Shown piece after piece: positions 34,418-43,501 of a DNA stretch of 64,000 bases. The DNA lies in NCBI GenBank assembly GCA_949840955.1, contig CATKXV010000010.1, positions 1 to 64,000 of the forward strand, given 5' to 3'. Source of the stretch: an uncultured Anaeroplasmataceae bacterium. Lineage in GTDB: Bacteria > Bacillota_I > Bacilli_A > Acholeplasmatales > Anaeroplasmataceae. The translations under genes and the position numbers were made by a program. Every line of letters begins with the position of its first letter. Position 1 is the stretch's first letter. A model generated the notes under the pieces. It searched no databases and had not been told where the DNA came from. It saw only the letters and a program-made list of their open reading frames with translations.

Positions 34418-35038
34418 TTAATTTTCATCGATTAATTCCATATATTTGTGTATGGATCGCTCTGTTTTTGCATGTTCAGCACGAATGATGGCCATAATAC
34501 GATCTGCCGCATTGTGAACCTCATCATTAACAACAATATAATCATAGCGATGAGCCAGCTTAAATTCACGATTTGCCTTAGCAATTCGCTCCGTAATAAT
34601 CTCCTCTGATTCTGTTCCACGTCTTCTGAGTCGATCATATAATGCAGATTTTCCAGGTGGAACAATAAATATCATTACACAATCTGGCATCTTCTTTTTA
34701 ACCTGCTGAGCTCCATCAACCTCAATCTCTAAAACAACCTCATTCCCTAAATCTAGCTGTTCATTTACCTTATCTAGAGGTGTTCCATAATAATTTCCAA
34801 CAAATTCAGCTGTTTCTAAAAATTTTCCAGTTTTTTTTCTTTTCAAAAATTCTTCCTTTGATACAAAGTAGTAATCTACCCCATCAATCTCTCCTGGTCT
34901 TTTTGGACGTGTCGTCATAGACACGCTATATACCAAATTATTATTAGGCATATCAAAAAGGGCCTTACGAACTGTTCCTTTGCCCACACCAGAAGGGCCT
35001 GATATTACAACAAGTAAACCACGGTCATTTAATTTCAT
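34418..35038 (-). CDS. gmk: Guanylate kinase
   Basis: 206 aa. Phosphorylates GMP to GDP. P-loop SGPSGVGKGT, the SMTTRPKRPGEIDGVDY GMP-binding segment, and the LRRRGTES lid are complete. It pairs with rpoZ downstream, the conserved gmk-rpoZ order. Confidence 0.96.
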   Translation of the reverse strand: MKLNDRGLLVVISGPSGVGKGTVRKALFDMPNNNLVYSVSMTTRPKRPGEIDGVDYYFVSKEEFLKRKKTGKFLETAEFVGNYYGTPLDKVNEQLDLGNEVVLEIEVDGAQQVKKKMPDCVMIFIVPPGKSALYDRLRRRGTESEEIITERIAKANREFKLAHRYDYIVVNDEVHNAADRIMAIIRAEHAKTERSIHKYMELIDEN

Positions 35039-35104
35039 ACCATACTACCTTCCCTTTTATTCATTTTAACACTAACAAAGAAAGAAAACAAGGAAAAAGC
35101 GTTT

Positions 35105-35488
35105 TTATAAGAATTCTATGTCGTTTTCTAACATATACACACTTTCAATCCATGCATCAAAAGCACCGATATCTAAATCATTCAAAAAAAACCGATATTC
35201 CATAACAACAACGCCTTCTTCATTTATAAATGCCTTGAAAAATTTTGATTTTTGATTGAATTCATTCAGAAATTCATAATTAAAGTTCTTTAAACTATGC
35301 TTTGATATGTTTATATCTACACTACAAAGAGATGGATTTATTGTAAGGTAGGGATATAAAATATATCCCTTTTCTTTAAAATAAAATTCTAGCTCAATCA
35401 TAGAATCATCTTTTATTTTATATGGGATATGCTTATTTTCAAAATAGCTACCGATTTTTGCCAAGATTTTCTTTTTACTCCAAGCCAT
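35105..35488 (-). CDS. Hypothetical protein, YbjN-like fold
   Basis: 127 aa, soluble. The pattern (N-terminal helix, strands, then FLNEFNQKSKFFKAFINEEG and MEYRFFL, ending in helix AWIESVYML) recalls the YbjN/type III chaperone-like fold, a domain that often assists partner proteins. This is a fold-level guess. It stands alone between gmk and the divergent rqcH. Function unknown. Confidence 0.6.
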   Translation of the reverse strand: MAWSKKKILAKIGSYFENKHIPYKIKDDSMIELEFYFKEKGYILYPYLTINPSLCSVDINISKHSLKNFNYEFLNEFNQKSKFFKAFINEEGVVVMEYRFFLNDLDIGAFDAWIESVYMLENDIEFL

Positions 35489-35584
35489 AAATATCAGCTC
35501 CTTTTTTACATTTTATCATATTTTTTATAGAAAAACCATATGTATAATTTATATTTTATGATATACTTTAAAGTGGTGATAAAA

Positions 35585-37219
35585 ATGAGCTTTGATGGTG
35601 TTTTTTTACATAAACTCCTAGGGGAATTGAATTCAATAAAAACGGGTCGCATAACCAAAATCATGGAATCAGGAGATACAGATTTTATCTTTACTATAAG
35701 GGCAGATAAAACCAATTATCATCTTCTCTTCAGCTTTTCTTGTGATTTTGCAAGAATTCACTTTACAACAAAGCGGTATGATTTTCCTTCAAATCCCAAA
35801 AGCCTTACCATGTTTTTAAGAAAGCATATAGAAGGGTATTTTATAGAGGATATATATCAATATAATAATGATCGTATTTTAGTGTTTAAGCTTACTGGAT
35901 ATAACGAATTAAGGGATTATACCCAAAAATATTTAATTTGTGAGTTTATGGGGCGGTATTCCAATATGCTATTAACAGATGAGAATTACCGTATCTTAGA
36001 GGTTTTAAAGCATGCCGGTGTATCTGAATTCGGAAGAACGATGCTGCCAAATGCAACATATGTATTCCCTACTACAACGAAAATGAATCCCTTTAAGCTT
36101 ACCCTAGAGGAGCTAGAGGCTTTACAAATATCCTCTCCAAAGGAATTATGCATAAAACTTGAAGGCATTTCAATGAATCTTGCAAGCTATGTCTATACAA
36201 AGGAAAGGGCTATTCCCTTTTTCTATGAGCTATTGCATAAGGAGATAGAGCCCTGTATCTATAAACAGGCAAACGAAAAAAAAGAGTATTATTATATCCC
36301 CTTAGGTGAAAAGGTTTATTCCTTTTCTTCCTGCTCAGCTATGCTAGATGCCTATTATTATGATATGGATAACCAAGCAAAAATCAAGGCCAAAACAAAT
36401 GATTTAGAGCGCGTTATTGAAAGACAAATTATAAAAAATGAAAAAAAATTAAAAAAATTAGAGCTAGAAGCTATAGATGCTTCTTCTGCAATGGATTATA
36501 AGATTAAAGGTGATTTATTATTAAGCTATCCTCATTTGAAATCTAAGGAACAAAGGGTTGAGGTTTACGACTATTATAATCAAAAAAATATTATGATTGA
36601 GCTCGATCCAAAGTATGATATAATTACCAATAGTCAAAGGTATTATAAGAAATATCAAAAAATGAAAACTGCGGTTCACTATATCCAAGACCAAATGAAT
36701 TTTGCAAGAAATGAAATTGAATATTTTAAAATTCTTTCTGAGCAATTAAAATGTGCAAGCATTCATGATGCTGTAGAAATTCAACAGGAATTAATAGAAA
36801 ATCATTATATATTTAAAGAGGAAGGAAAAGCCAAGCGAAAGGCTAAGCCGAATTATCTAACCTACCTAATCGAGGATACAGAAATCTTTGTAGGAAAAAA
36901 CAATTTACAGAATGAATATTTAACCCATAAGCTTGCAAGGGGAACTGATTTTTGGTTTCATGTTCAAAATGCAAGTGGAAGTCATGTTATCGTAGCAACA
37001 AACGAGCTGACTGAGGAATTATGTAGAAGTGCTGCAATGCTTGCTGCCTCCTATTCTTCTTTGAAAAATTCTTCTTCTATTCCTGTAGATTATACACAGG
37101 TAAAAAACATAAAAAAAATTCCAGGAAAAAGAAATTGCTTTGTTACCTATACGAAGCAAAAAACAATTTATATTGACATTGATCCAAATAAAGTGGAAGG
37201 GATGAAGCTCAAAAAATGA
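35585..37219 (+). CDS. rqcH: Ribosome-associated quality-control protein RqcH (FbpA/NFACT)
   Basis: 544 aa from ATG 35585 (GTGGTG site). Binds obstructed 50S subunits and adds C-terminal alanine tails to stalled chains. The N-terminal NFACT-N opens DGVFLHKLLGEL, a coiled-coil middle follows, and the C-terminal NFACT-R has FWFHVQNASGSHVIV. An earlier in-frame ATG (35540) lies in promoter-like sequence. Its end overlaps the next gene by 4 bases (ATGA). Confidence 0.93.
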   Translation: MSFDGVFLHKLLGELNSIKTGRITKIMESGDTDFIFTIRADKTNYHLLFSFSCDFARIHFTTKRYDFPSNPKSLTMFLRKHIEGYFIEDIYQYNNDRILVFKLTGYNELRDYTQKYLICEFMGRYSNMLLTDENYRILEVLKHAGVSEFGRTMLPNATYVFPTTTKMNPFKLTLEELEALQISSPKELCIKLEGISMNLASYVYTKERAIPFFYELLHKEIEPCIYKQANEKKEYYYIPLGEKVYSFSSCSAMLDAYYYDMDNQAKIKAKTNDLERVIERQIIKNEKKLKKLELEAIDASSAMDYKIKGDLLLSYPHLKSKEQRVEVYDYYNQKNIMIELDPKYDIITNSQRYYKKYQKMKTAVHYIQDQMNFARNEIEYFKILSEQLKCASIHDAVEIQQELIENHYIFKEEGKAKRKAKPNYLTYLIEDTEIFVGKNNLQNEYLTHKLARGTDFWFHVQNASGSHVIVATNELTEELCRSAAMLAASYSSLKNSSSIPVDYTQVKNIKKIPGKRNCFVTYTKQKTIYIDIDPNKVEGMKLKK

Positions 37220-37914
37220 ATGAATATAAATATTTTGCTTATTTTTATGATGATATATTTTCTGAGGTTTGCTATAGGGACTGGTATGATTTTGTTCTGC
37301 CCTATTTAAAGGATACCTCCACAATTCTAGATTTAGCCTGTGGAAGTGGGACATTAGCAATTCTACTTAAGCTAAAGGGCTATGAGGTGGAGGGATTAGA
37401 TCTATCTTCCTCTATCCTAGAGCTAGCAAGAAAAAAGGCCAAAATGCACCATGTAGCCATTCCCTTTTATACAGCAGATATGACAAATTTCTCGTTGAAT
37501 AAAACGTATGATGTGATAACTTGCTTCTTTGACTCTGTAAATTTTTTAAAAACAGAAAAAGAAATAAAAGACCTGTTTTCCTGTGTCTATCAGCATTTAT
37601 CCACCAATGGACTTTTTATAATGGATTGCTTTTCTAAGCAAATGATGAAGGATTATCGTCACAATAAGAAAAAGTTCCGTACAAAAACACATGCTCTTCT
37701 TTGGAAAACAAAGCAGATAGATTCTTCGACTCTAAAGCATACCATTCGAATGAAAGAGGGAAAGGAAACATATATAGAAAGCTATTTTGAATACTATCAT
37801 GATATAAAAGCCTTCCAGCCTGATGGATTTGAAGTCATTAAAATATGTGGTGACTTTGAGGATACCCTGCAGCCTAAGGATTCTAGAATTCTTATGATAT
37901 TAAAAAAACTATGA
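37216..37914 (+). CDS. Class I SAM-dependent methyltransferase
   Basis: 232 aa. Motif I LDLACGSGT (about residues 37-45), a GLDLSSSIL acidic loop, and ADMTNF with ITCFFDSVN motif IV/post-I segments show a class I methyltransferase. The substrate is unknown; a small molecule or protein is more likely than RNA because no RNA-binding domain is visible. Translationally coupled to rqcH by a 4-base overlap. The stop codon is inside the terminator stem. Confidence 0.85.
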   Translation: MNEYKYFAYFYDDIFSEVCYRDWYDFVLPYLKDTSTILDLACGSGTLAILLKLKGYEVEGLDLSSSILELARKKAKMHHVAIPFYTADMTNFSLNKTYDVITCFFDSVNFLKTEKEIKDLFSCVYQHLSTNGLFIMDCFSKQMMKDYRHNKKKFRTKTHALLWKTKQIDSSTLKHTIRMKEGKETYIESYFEYYHDIKAFQPDGFEVIKICGDFEDTLQPKDSRILMILKKL

Positions 37915-37938
37915 GATTTGAACTCTCATAGTTTTTTT
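37906..37938 (+). terminator. Terminator of rqcH-methyltransferase operon
   Basis: A perfect 11-bp stem (37906-37916 with 37924-37934), 7-base loop, and T run. The minus strand also has T residues (complement of A run at 37902), so it may also serve apeB. Confidence 0.88.
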
Positions 37939-37949
37939 ATTCTTATAAC

Positions 37950-39236
37950 TTAAAAGGAAATTTCATCCTCTTCTAGCTCTAAAATATCTGTACTAAAGTA
38001 TTCCTTGATGCACTGGATAAAATAAGCTAAATCCTTTGAACCAGCTGTTTCATAGGCAGAATGCATCGCAAGCTGAGCTAGTCCAATATCAACAGAGGGA
38101 ATAGAAACTTGAGCAAGAGAAATAGCTCCTAGGGTTGATCCCCCTCGAATGTCACTCCGATTTGTAGTAAATTGTACAGGTACTCCTGCCCTCTTGCAAA
38201 TTGCTTGGAATACTGCACTAGAATAAGCACTTGTCGTATATGCCCCATTCGCAGCATTTTTTATTACAATCCCTTCATTTAAAAAGCAAGGATTGGTTTT
38301 ATCATATTTTTCAGGATAATTGGGATGATATCCCTGGGCATTATCAGCAGATATAAAGAAAGAATTTCCTAAAAGCATCATATGCTCTTCTTCTGTTTGA
38401 TTCAATGCAATACTTATCCTTTTTAATACATGAGCTAAAAAGGTGGAAGCTGCTCCCTGTAGGGTTTGAGAACCAATTTCTTCATTATCAAATAAGGCAC
38501 AAACATTAATTTTTTTTGAAGAGGCTGAGTCCAACAAACCACAAATAAGTCCATAGGAGCATTCCAAATTATCTAACTGAGGCGCCATTAGAAATTCATT
38601 TTTAACACCCACAAGGCATCCTCGATCTAGATTGGTTAAATATAAATCACTACTTACAATTTGTGAAGAGAATATCCCTAATTTTTGAGCAATGACCTCA
38701 TATAAAGAGGTATAGTCCTTCGTTGAATAAAGAGGAAGCATATCCACTTGAGGATTTAATTCAACGCCCTTATTGACGTTTCTATTGTAATGTATTGGAA
38801 GATTTGGAATACATACCATAGGTTGATTTAGGTTAACTAATTTTGCTGTAATTTTGTTATCCTTTGAAACAAATACACGACCAGCAATACCTAAAGGTCG
38901 ATCCATCCAGGTGGAATAGATTGGGCCACCATAAACCTCTGTATTTAGCTTCACGTATTTCCCTTGCTCTAATATAAAATTTGGCTTCAGTTTAAAGGTT
39001 GGTGAATCTAAATGGGCAGAGGCAATTTGAAAGCCAGTAGCTAAATTTGAAGGAATCGTAAATACAATCAAAGAGGACATATTTCTTCCAATAAAATATT
39101 TTCCACCTTTTTTCAAATTCCATTTTTCATTATCTCTTACTTCCTCAAAGCCTTGCTTAAGTAATATCTCCTTTATTTTACTAGCAGCATGAAATGCTGT
39201 TGGGGTATCCTTTATAAAATCTAAAAATTTTTTCAT
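37950..39236 (-). CDS. apeB: M18 family aminopeptidase
   Basis: 428 aa from ATG 39236 (AGGAGAAG site). Zinc aminopeptidase of the aspartyl/leucyl type. The metal motifs are visible: SAHLDSPTFKLKP, FDNEEIGSQT, SADNAQGYHPNY and a C-terminal IDVGLAQLAMHS with the last metal histidine. The start overlaps the thioesterase stop by 4 bases, so the pair is co-translated. Confidence 0.93.
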   Translation of the reverse strand: MKKFLDFIKDTPTAFHAASKIKEILLKQGFEEVRDNEKWNLKKGGKYFIGRNMSSLIVFTIPSNLATGFQIASAHLDSPTFKLKPNFILEQGKYVKLNTEVYGGPIYSTWMDRPLGIAGRVFVSKDNKITAKLVNLNQPMVCIPNLPIHYNRNVNKGVELNPQVDMLPLYSTKDYTSLYEVIAQKLGIFSSQIVSSDLYLTNLDRGCLVGVKNEFLMAPQLDNLECSYGLICGLLDSASSKKINVCALFDNEEIGSQTLQGAASTFLAHVLKRISIALNQTEEEHMMLLGNSFFISADNAQGYHPNYPEKYDKTNPCFLNEGIVIKNAANGAYTTSAYSSAVFQAICKRAGVPVQFTTNRSDIRGGSTLGAISLAQVSIPSVDIGLAQLAMHSAYETAGSKDLAYFIQCIKEYFSTDILELEEDEISF

Positions 39237-39967
39237 ATTTGTTCTTCTCCTATAATGCATTCAAAGCATCGTTCATCCTGTATATATCCAATAAAGGCCA
39301 GCTTATCATCAATAGAATAATATCCAATTTGAATTTTATCCTTATACTTTGCTTCCTTAAGATAACTAATTTCAACCGTTTTAATATAAACCCTACTTTC
39401 AAAGGTATGGAATCTATCCTCTATAATATGCAAATATCTTGAATTATTCATATGTCCATTATGGTCTATATCCTCTAGCTCTACTTCATAGGTAAGATGA
39501 TTTTGAATTTTTGTTTCATCCAAATTAAGTCTTCTTTTGCACTTTTCTTCAAAATTCGTAAAGCTTTCATACGTTCCATCAAAGGCAATATCTCTACTTC
39601 TTACTAGACCTCTTGTATTCAAATCCATAACTACCCAATTGGAAATTCCTTTTACTAATTCCTTTCCAGATTTATCTTTGATGAAATATTCACGTTCAAA
39701 TTCCAATTTCTGCTTGGGCTTAGGCCATGTGGTTAAGGAAATAAAATCCAAATAGGGTGGCAAAGCCATTATCTCAAATTTTTGATACAATACAACCCAA
39801 GCATAGTTTTTTTCCTTTAAATCCTCATACCCAACCTTGAGCTTATCCGCATGAATTCCAGCAATATCCTGAAACATATCTAAAATGGCTGAGGCTCGAA
39901 TGATATCGTTATGATTTACATCCTTTGTATGAATAAAAAAATCCATTGTCAGCTTCATTACTTCCAT
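39233..39967 (-). CDS. Acyl-ACP thioesterase (FatA/TesA hot-dog fold)
   Basis: 244 aa. Releases fatty acids from acyl-carrier protein. Two hot-dog halves are seen: the first opens with VNHNDIIRASAILDMFQDIAG and contains the WVVLYQKFEI strand; the second has VELEDIDHNGHMNNSRYL with the catalytic Asn/His region. Start is ATG 39967 (GGTGAT site); ATG 39958 is possible. It is the first gene of an operon with apeB, downstream of a strong promoter and a palindrome described separately. It could control fatty-acid supply for membranes or spores (inference). Confidence 0.88.
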   Translation of the reverse strand: MEVMKLTMDFFIHTKDVNHNDIIRASAILDMFQDIAGIHADKLKVGYEDLKEKNYAWVVLYQKFEIMALPPYLDFISLTTWPKPKQKLEFEREYFIKDKSGKELVKGISNWVVMDLNTRGLVRSRDIAFDGTYESFTNFEEKCKRRLNLDETKIQNHLTYEVELEDIDHNGHMNNSRYLHIIEDRFHTFESRVYIKTVEISYLKEAKYKDKIQIGYYSIDDKLAFIGYIQDERCFECIIGEEQI

Positions 39968-40024
39968 ATTTTATCACCATTTATCATTATACACGAAAAA
40001 TATCAAAAATGAAATAAAAAAAAC

Positions 40025-40052
40025 ATCAATAAAGGACATGTCCTAAATTGAT
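40025..40052 (-). promoter_or_regulatory. 28-bp palindrome, operator or early attenuator
   Basis: ATCAAT...ATTGAT flanks a perfect AGGACATGTCCT core, with only the middle AA/AA steps unpaired. It starts 6 bases after the -10 of the perfect promoter at 40059, so it covers the transcription start. Its minus-strand right side runs into GTTTTTTTT. Either a repressor operator or a start-proximal terminator. Confidence 0.6.
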
Positions 40053-40058
40053 ATTACT

Positions 40059-40087
40059 ATTATATTCACTTTTAAAAAAAGTGTCAA
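40059..40087 (-). promoter_or_regulatory. Perfect consensus SigA promoter of the thioesterase-apeB operon
   Basis: Minus strand: TTGACA (40082-40087), 17-base spacer, TATAAT (40059-40064). It is the exact consensus. Confidence 0.85.
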
Positions 40088-40159
40088 TATAAGTTGCTAT
40101 GAAAACGTAATCATAGATTTTATTGGAAAAATATGTTACAATAGGTAAAGGTGATGATC

Positions 40160-41041
40160 ATGAAAAATTATTTACAAAAAGCATATGCATTTGATGGTAC
40201 TGTGCGGATTTATGCAGCCATTACAACTGAGCTTGTAAAAAAGGCTCAGGAAATCCATAATTTATGGCCAACCTCCTGTGCAGCCTTAGGAAGATGCTTA
40301 ACGATTGCAGCAATTATGTCCTGTACCTACAAAGCCTCTGAGCATCTAACCATAAAGGTTTGTGGGGATGGCCCTATTGGTAAAATAACTTTAGAAGCAA
40401 CCGATGGAAAGGTACGAGGATTTGTACAGAATCCTGGAGTTTATCTTTCTTTCAATAATGGAAAGCTCAATGTAGGGGATGCCGTTGGTCGTTCTGGATA
40501 TATTGAGGTTATAAAGGATTTACATATGAGAGCGCCTTTTTCTTCTACTTCCAGTTTAATCAGTGGTGAAATTGCAGAGGATTTTACCTACTATTTTGCA
40601 CAATCAGAACAAATTCCTTCCTCTGTTGGCTTAGGCGTTCTAATTGACCCTGATGGAAAGGTTATCAGTTCTGGTGGCTTTCTTATACAAATTATGCCTG
40701 GCTGTAAGGAAGAAACAATACAATTTTTAGAAGAGCATTTAAATCAAATGAAGCCATGCTCAGATATGATTCAACTCGGATATTCTGCTGAGGAAATCAT
40801 TCATGAGATAACCAATGGAGATTATCAGCTTTTAGAAACAAAAGAATTATTCTATTCTTGCCCTTGTTCTAAGGAACGCTTTCGAAGAGGCTTACTAAGC
40901 CTAGGAAAACAGGAGCTTACCTCCATAGTTCAGGAAGATCATCAAGCAAATATCACCTGTAATTTTTGTCAAAAGAAATACACCTTTACTGAAGCAGACC
41001 TTGTAGATATGATAGATGAGTTATCCTCTAAAAAAGCTTAA
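40160..41041 (+). CDS. hslO: Hsp33 redox-regulated chaperone
   Basis: 293 aa from ATG 40160 (GGTGATG site). Holdase chaperone activated by oxidation. The C-terminal zinc switch is complete: CPC at about 235-237 and CNFC at about 268-271. The N-terminal domain has the EHLTIKVCGDGPIG segment of the family. Its last 21 bases overlap the convergent DUF6512 gene. Confidence 0.94.
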   Translation: MKNYLQKAYAFDGTVRIYAAITTELVKKAQEIHNLWPTSCAALGRCLTIAAIMSCTYKASEHLTIKVCGDGPIGKITLEATDGKVRGFVQNPGVYLSFNNGKLNVGDAVGRSGYIEVIKDLHMRAPFSSTSSLISGEIAEDFTYYFAQSEQIPSSVGLGVLIDPDGKVISSGGFLIQIMPGCKEETIQFLEEHLNQMKPCSDMIQLGYSAEEIIHEITNGDYQLLETKELFYSCPCSKERFRRGLLSLGKQELTSIVQEDHQANITCNFCQKKYTFTEADLVDMIDELSSKKA

Positions 41042-41482
41042 ATTCGGAACATAGAAGCTAAAGGTTAGAATGGCTATAAAAAGAATTAAACTAAAAATGA
41101 CACTGTTAGAAAAACTAATAAGTGTCTTTTTTTTATATATAAAGCCAAATCCAATAAAAATAGAAATGTAATACAAAAGGATATTGATAGGATCTATGTT
41201 TTTCCCAATAAAACCACTATAGGTATAATATCCAATGATAATACAACTCATTGACACTAAAATTGCTGTTAAAAAAGAGGAAAACAGAGCTCTTCCATCC
41301 TCCTTATAAAAGGGTAATATCATAAAGAAAGTCAGAAAAAAAGGAAAAACAACCAATTTCATATGCTCAAATATACTTTCATTTCTTGGAAAAAGAATCA
41401 AAGGTACATAGGAATACAGGAAATGAAAAAGGGTTCCCATTCCACATACCATAAAAAAACCGATGATTGTTAATTTCTTCAT
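41021..41482 (-). CDS. DUF6512-family membrane protein
   Basis: 153 aa from ATG 41482 (AGGTGG site; the GTG at 41491 overlaps it). Five membrane helices. An extracellular loop holds PRNESIFEHMKL, the family signature. Unknown function. It overlaps the 3' end of hslO by 21 bases on the opposite strand. Confidence 0.8.
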   Translation of the reverse strand: MKKLTIIGFFMVCGMGTLFHFLYSYVPLILFPRNESIFEHMKLVVFPFFLTFFMILPFYKEDGRALFSSFLTAILVSMSCIIIGYYTYSGFIGKNIDPINILLYYISIFIGFGFIYKKKTLISFSNSVIFSLILFIAILTFSFYVPNLSFFRG

Positions 41483-41522
41483 ATGCTCCACCTAAATGTA
41501 GTATATTCCAATTCAAATAGAA

Positions 41523-42143
41523 TTATACAAATAACTTAAGAAGCCGATTGGAAAAATCAGCAACGTAATCTTTTGCAATTAGAACAAAAGTATGCATGAT
41601 GTAATGATCAAACATTTGATATGAAATACACTCTGTGAAGTACTGCCAAAGGCTGAAGCAGGCTTCCTTTTTTTCCTTAACAGCAAAGCTTCTTTTTTCT
41701 AATTCTTTCCGAATTTCCATAATTGTATTCTGCTGGACCTCCGTAAGCTCTCGGTAACTATATCCCATGGTCTCTTCTGTAAATACATCATTTAGGCTTC
41801 GACAAAAGATTTTATGACAAGGATAGGAATAGCTTTTCCCATCTATCCTAAGTGTTTTTATCTCCTCTTCTTCTGCAATTTTTTCTACAACTAAAAAATC
41901 ATCATTTCCATCAACTTTAACGATAGAATGTATCTGAAGATCACCATCCTTGAAATCCGTGCTTAGGACAAGAAGACTATTCTCTTCTAAAAAGATTTGT
42001 TTTGTTATAAAGCCTCCCAAAATGGGCTTGCTATATATAGTCATACGGGTGCTAGCCGAATACTTTTTCAGTTCTCGATTTCCTTCTTCAATTGTTCGAT
42101 AGATTTTTTGCTTGGCTTGAGTGAAAAGTTCCTTAAAGCTCAT
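41523..42143 (-). CDS. Hypothetical protein near RecQ
   Basis: 206 aa from ATG 42143 (GAGGTG 7 bases upstream). Soluble, not recognised. A charged N-terminal helix, a strand-rich centre (about 35-120), then a basic helical C-terminal third (SYRELTEVQQNTIMEIRKEL). The 40-base spacing to recQ on the same strand suggests co-expression. Earlier in-frame starts (42212) would overlap recQ and lack a ribosome site. No function proposed. Confidence 0.65.
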   Translation of the reverse strand: MSFKELFTQAKQKIYRTIEEGNRELKKYSASTRMTIYSKPILGGFITKQIFLEENSLLVLSTDFKDGDLQIHSIVKVDGNDDFLVVEKIAEEEEIKTLRIDGKSYSYPCHKIFCRSLNDVFTEETMGYSYRELTEVQQNTIMEIRKELEKRSFAVKEKKEACFSLWQYFTECISYQMFDHYIMHTFVLIAKDYVADFSNRLLKLFV

Positions 42144-42183
42144 TTTCTTCACCTCATTATTAGTATAGATAAATCTTTGCATT

Positions 42184-43389
42184 TTATCTATGTTGTTTGA
42201 AGCAATTATCACAAAATTTTATGCAGGAATCTATTTTTTGATTAAAATACTTACCAATAAAATGATGCCTACATTTTTTTGTCAAGCAATAATCAATAAG
42301 CGCATCTCTTTTCTTTATGGTCTGTTTTTTAACGAGAGGATCCTCTACTTGTGCTATAAAATAATCAATGGTTTTAATATCCTTAAAAGAAAATAGAACA
42401 ATTCCTTCTCCATAGCCTCCATCTCTAGAAGCCCTTCCCATTTGTTGAACCAAATCCTCTAAGGATTGCGGAAGACTGTATTCTATTACATAACGAATGT
42501 TGGGTATATCGATTCCCATACCAAATGCATTCGTACAAACCATAATGGTTGCTAATCCATTTGTAAAATCCTGCTGATTTTTATTTTTAATTTCTGGGCT
42601 TAGTCCACCATGATATATTGTACTCAAAAAGCCATGCTGAATAAGATTGTTATTTACCTGCTCAGCTTCTTTTCTTGTTAGGCAGTATAGAATTCCCTTT
42701 TCCTTCCTATGCTTTGATAGGTAGGGATAAATAAACGCAAATTTATTTTCCTCAAAAATGACCCTGTAGAATAAATTTTTACGATCCATAGGTGCCTCTA
42801 TGATTAGAGGATGCTGAAGATGCAAATAGGATATGATTTTTTGAAGTGTTATTTGCGTAGCTGTTGCGGTTAAAGCAAGTAGCCTAGGGCGAGCCCCAAC
42901 TTCATCAATAAACCTATGTATTCTTCCAAAGGCCTCTCTAAAGCCCTCTGCCCAAAGAATTGTATGAGCCTCATCAACCACTACCATAGAAACCGTACAG
43001 GATCGAATATATTTCATAAAGCGCACATTTTCTAATCGCTCTGGAGAAACATAAAGAAGCTTGTACTGATTTTTTATTAAATTTTTATAAATTTGCTCCT
43101 GCCTTTCATAGGTTAAATTTGAATTTAAAATTGCTGCTGGAATATTTTTTTTCTTTAAGGCTGAAAGCTGATCCTCCATTAACGCAATTAACGGAGATAC
43201 CACAATACTCACTCCCTCTAGCAATAAGGACAGAACTTGAAATATAATGGATTTTCCAAAGCCTGTTGGCAATACTCCAATCACATCTTTCCCCTCTAAA
43301 ACCCTATCTATAATATAATCCTGAGGATATTTAAATGTATCATATCCAAATTTTTCTTTTAATATTTCATATGAATCCAAATCTATCAC
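42184..43389 (-). CDS. recQ: RecQ-family DNA helicase, short form
   Basis: 401 aa. 3'-5' DNA helicase. Walker A VLPTGFGKS, DEAH box in VVVDEAHTILWAEGF (the usual CISQWGHDF follow-up is changed), and C-terminal motif VI QQMGRASRDG are present. A zinc-binding subdomain (CLTKKC...CIKFCDNC) closes the protein. The RQC winged-helix and HRDC domains are absent. The start is uncertain: GTG 43389 overlaps the AGGTGA site, and TTG 43380 fits better. Confidence 0.9.
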   Translation of the reverse strand: MIDLDSYEILKEKFGYDTFKYPQDYIIDRVLEGKDVIGVLPTGFGKSIIFQVLSLLLEGVSIVVSPLIALMEDQLSALKKKNIPAAILNSNLTYERQEQIYKNLIKNQYKLLYVSPERLENVRFMKYIRSCTVSMVVVDEAHTILWAEGFREAFGRIHRFIDEVGARPRLLALTATATQITLQKIISYLHLQHPLIIEAPMDRKNLFYRVIFEENKFAFIYPYLSKHRKEKGILYCLTRKEAEQVNNNLIQHGFLSTIYHGGLSPEIKNKNQQDFTNGLATIMVCTNAFGMGIDIPNIRYVIEYSLPQSLEDLVQQMGRASRDGGYGEGIVLFSFKDIKTIDYFIAQVEDPLVKKQTIKKRDALIDYCLTKKCRHHFIGKYFNQKIDSCIKFCDNCFKQHR

Positions 43390-43461
43390 CTATAAAAAGT
43401 ATATCCTAGCTTAAAGGATTTATTTTAAAAAAATCAATGGATAAAACTATGGTACAAAAAT

Positions 43462-43494
43462 AAAAAAAATCCTTTTAGATTGAATCTAAAAGGA
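43462..43494 (-). terminator. Terminator of galE
   Basis: TCCTTTTAGAT (43470-43480) pairs perfectly with ATCTAAAAGGA (43484-43494). The minus strand runs into TTTTTTTT. Confidence 0.88.
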
Positions 43495-43501
43495 AAAATT
43501 C

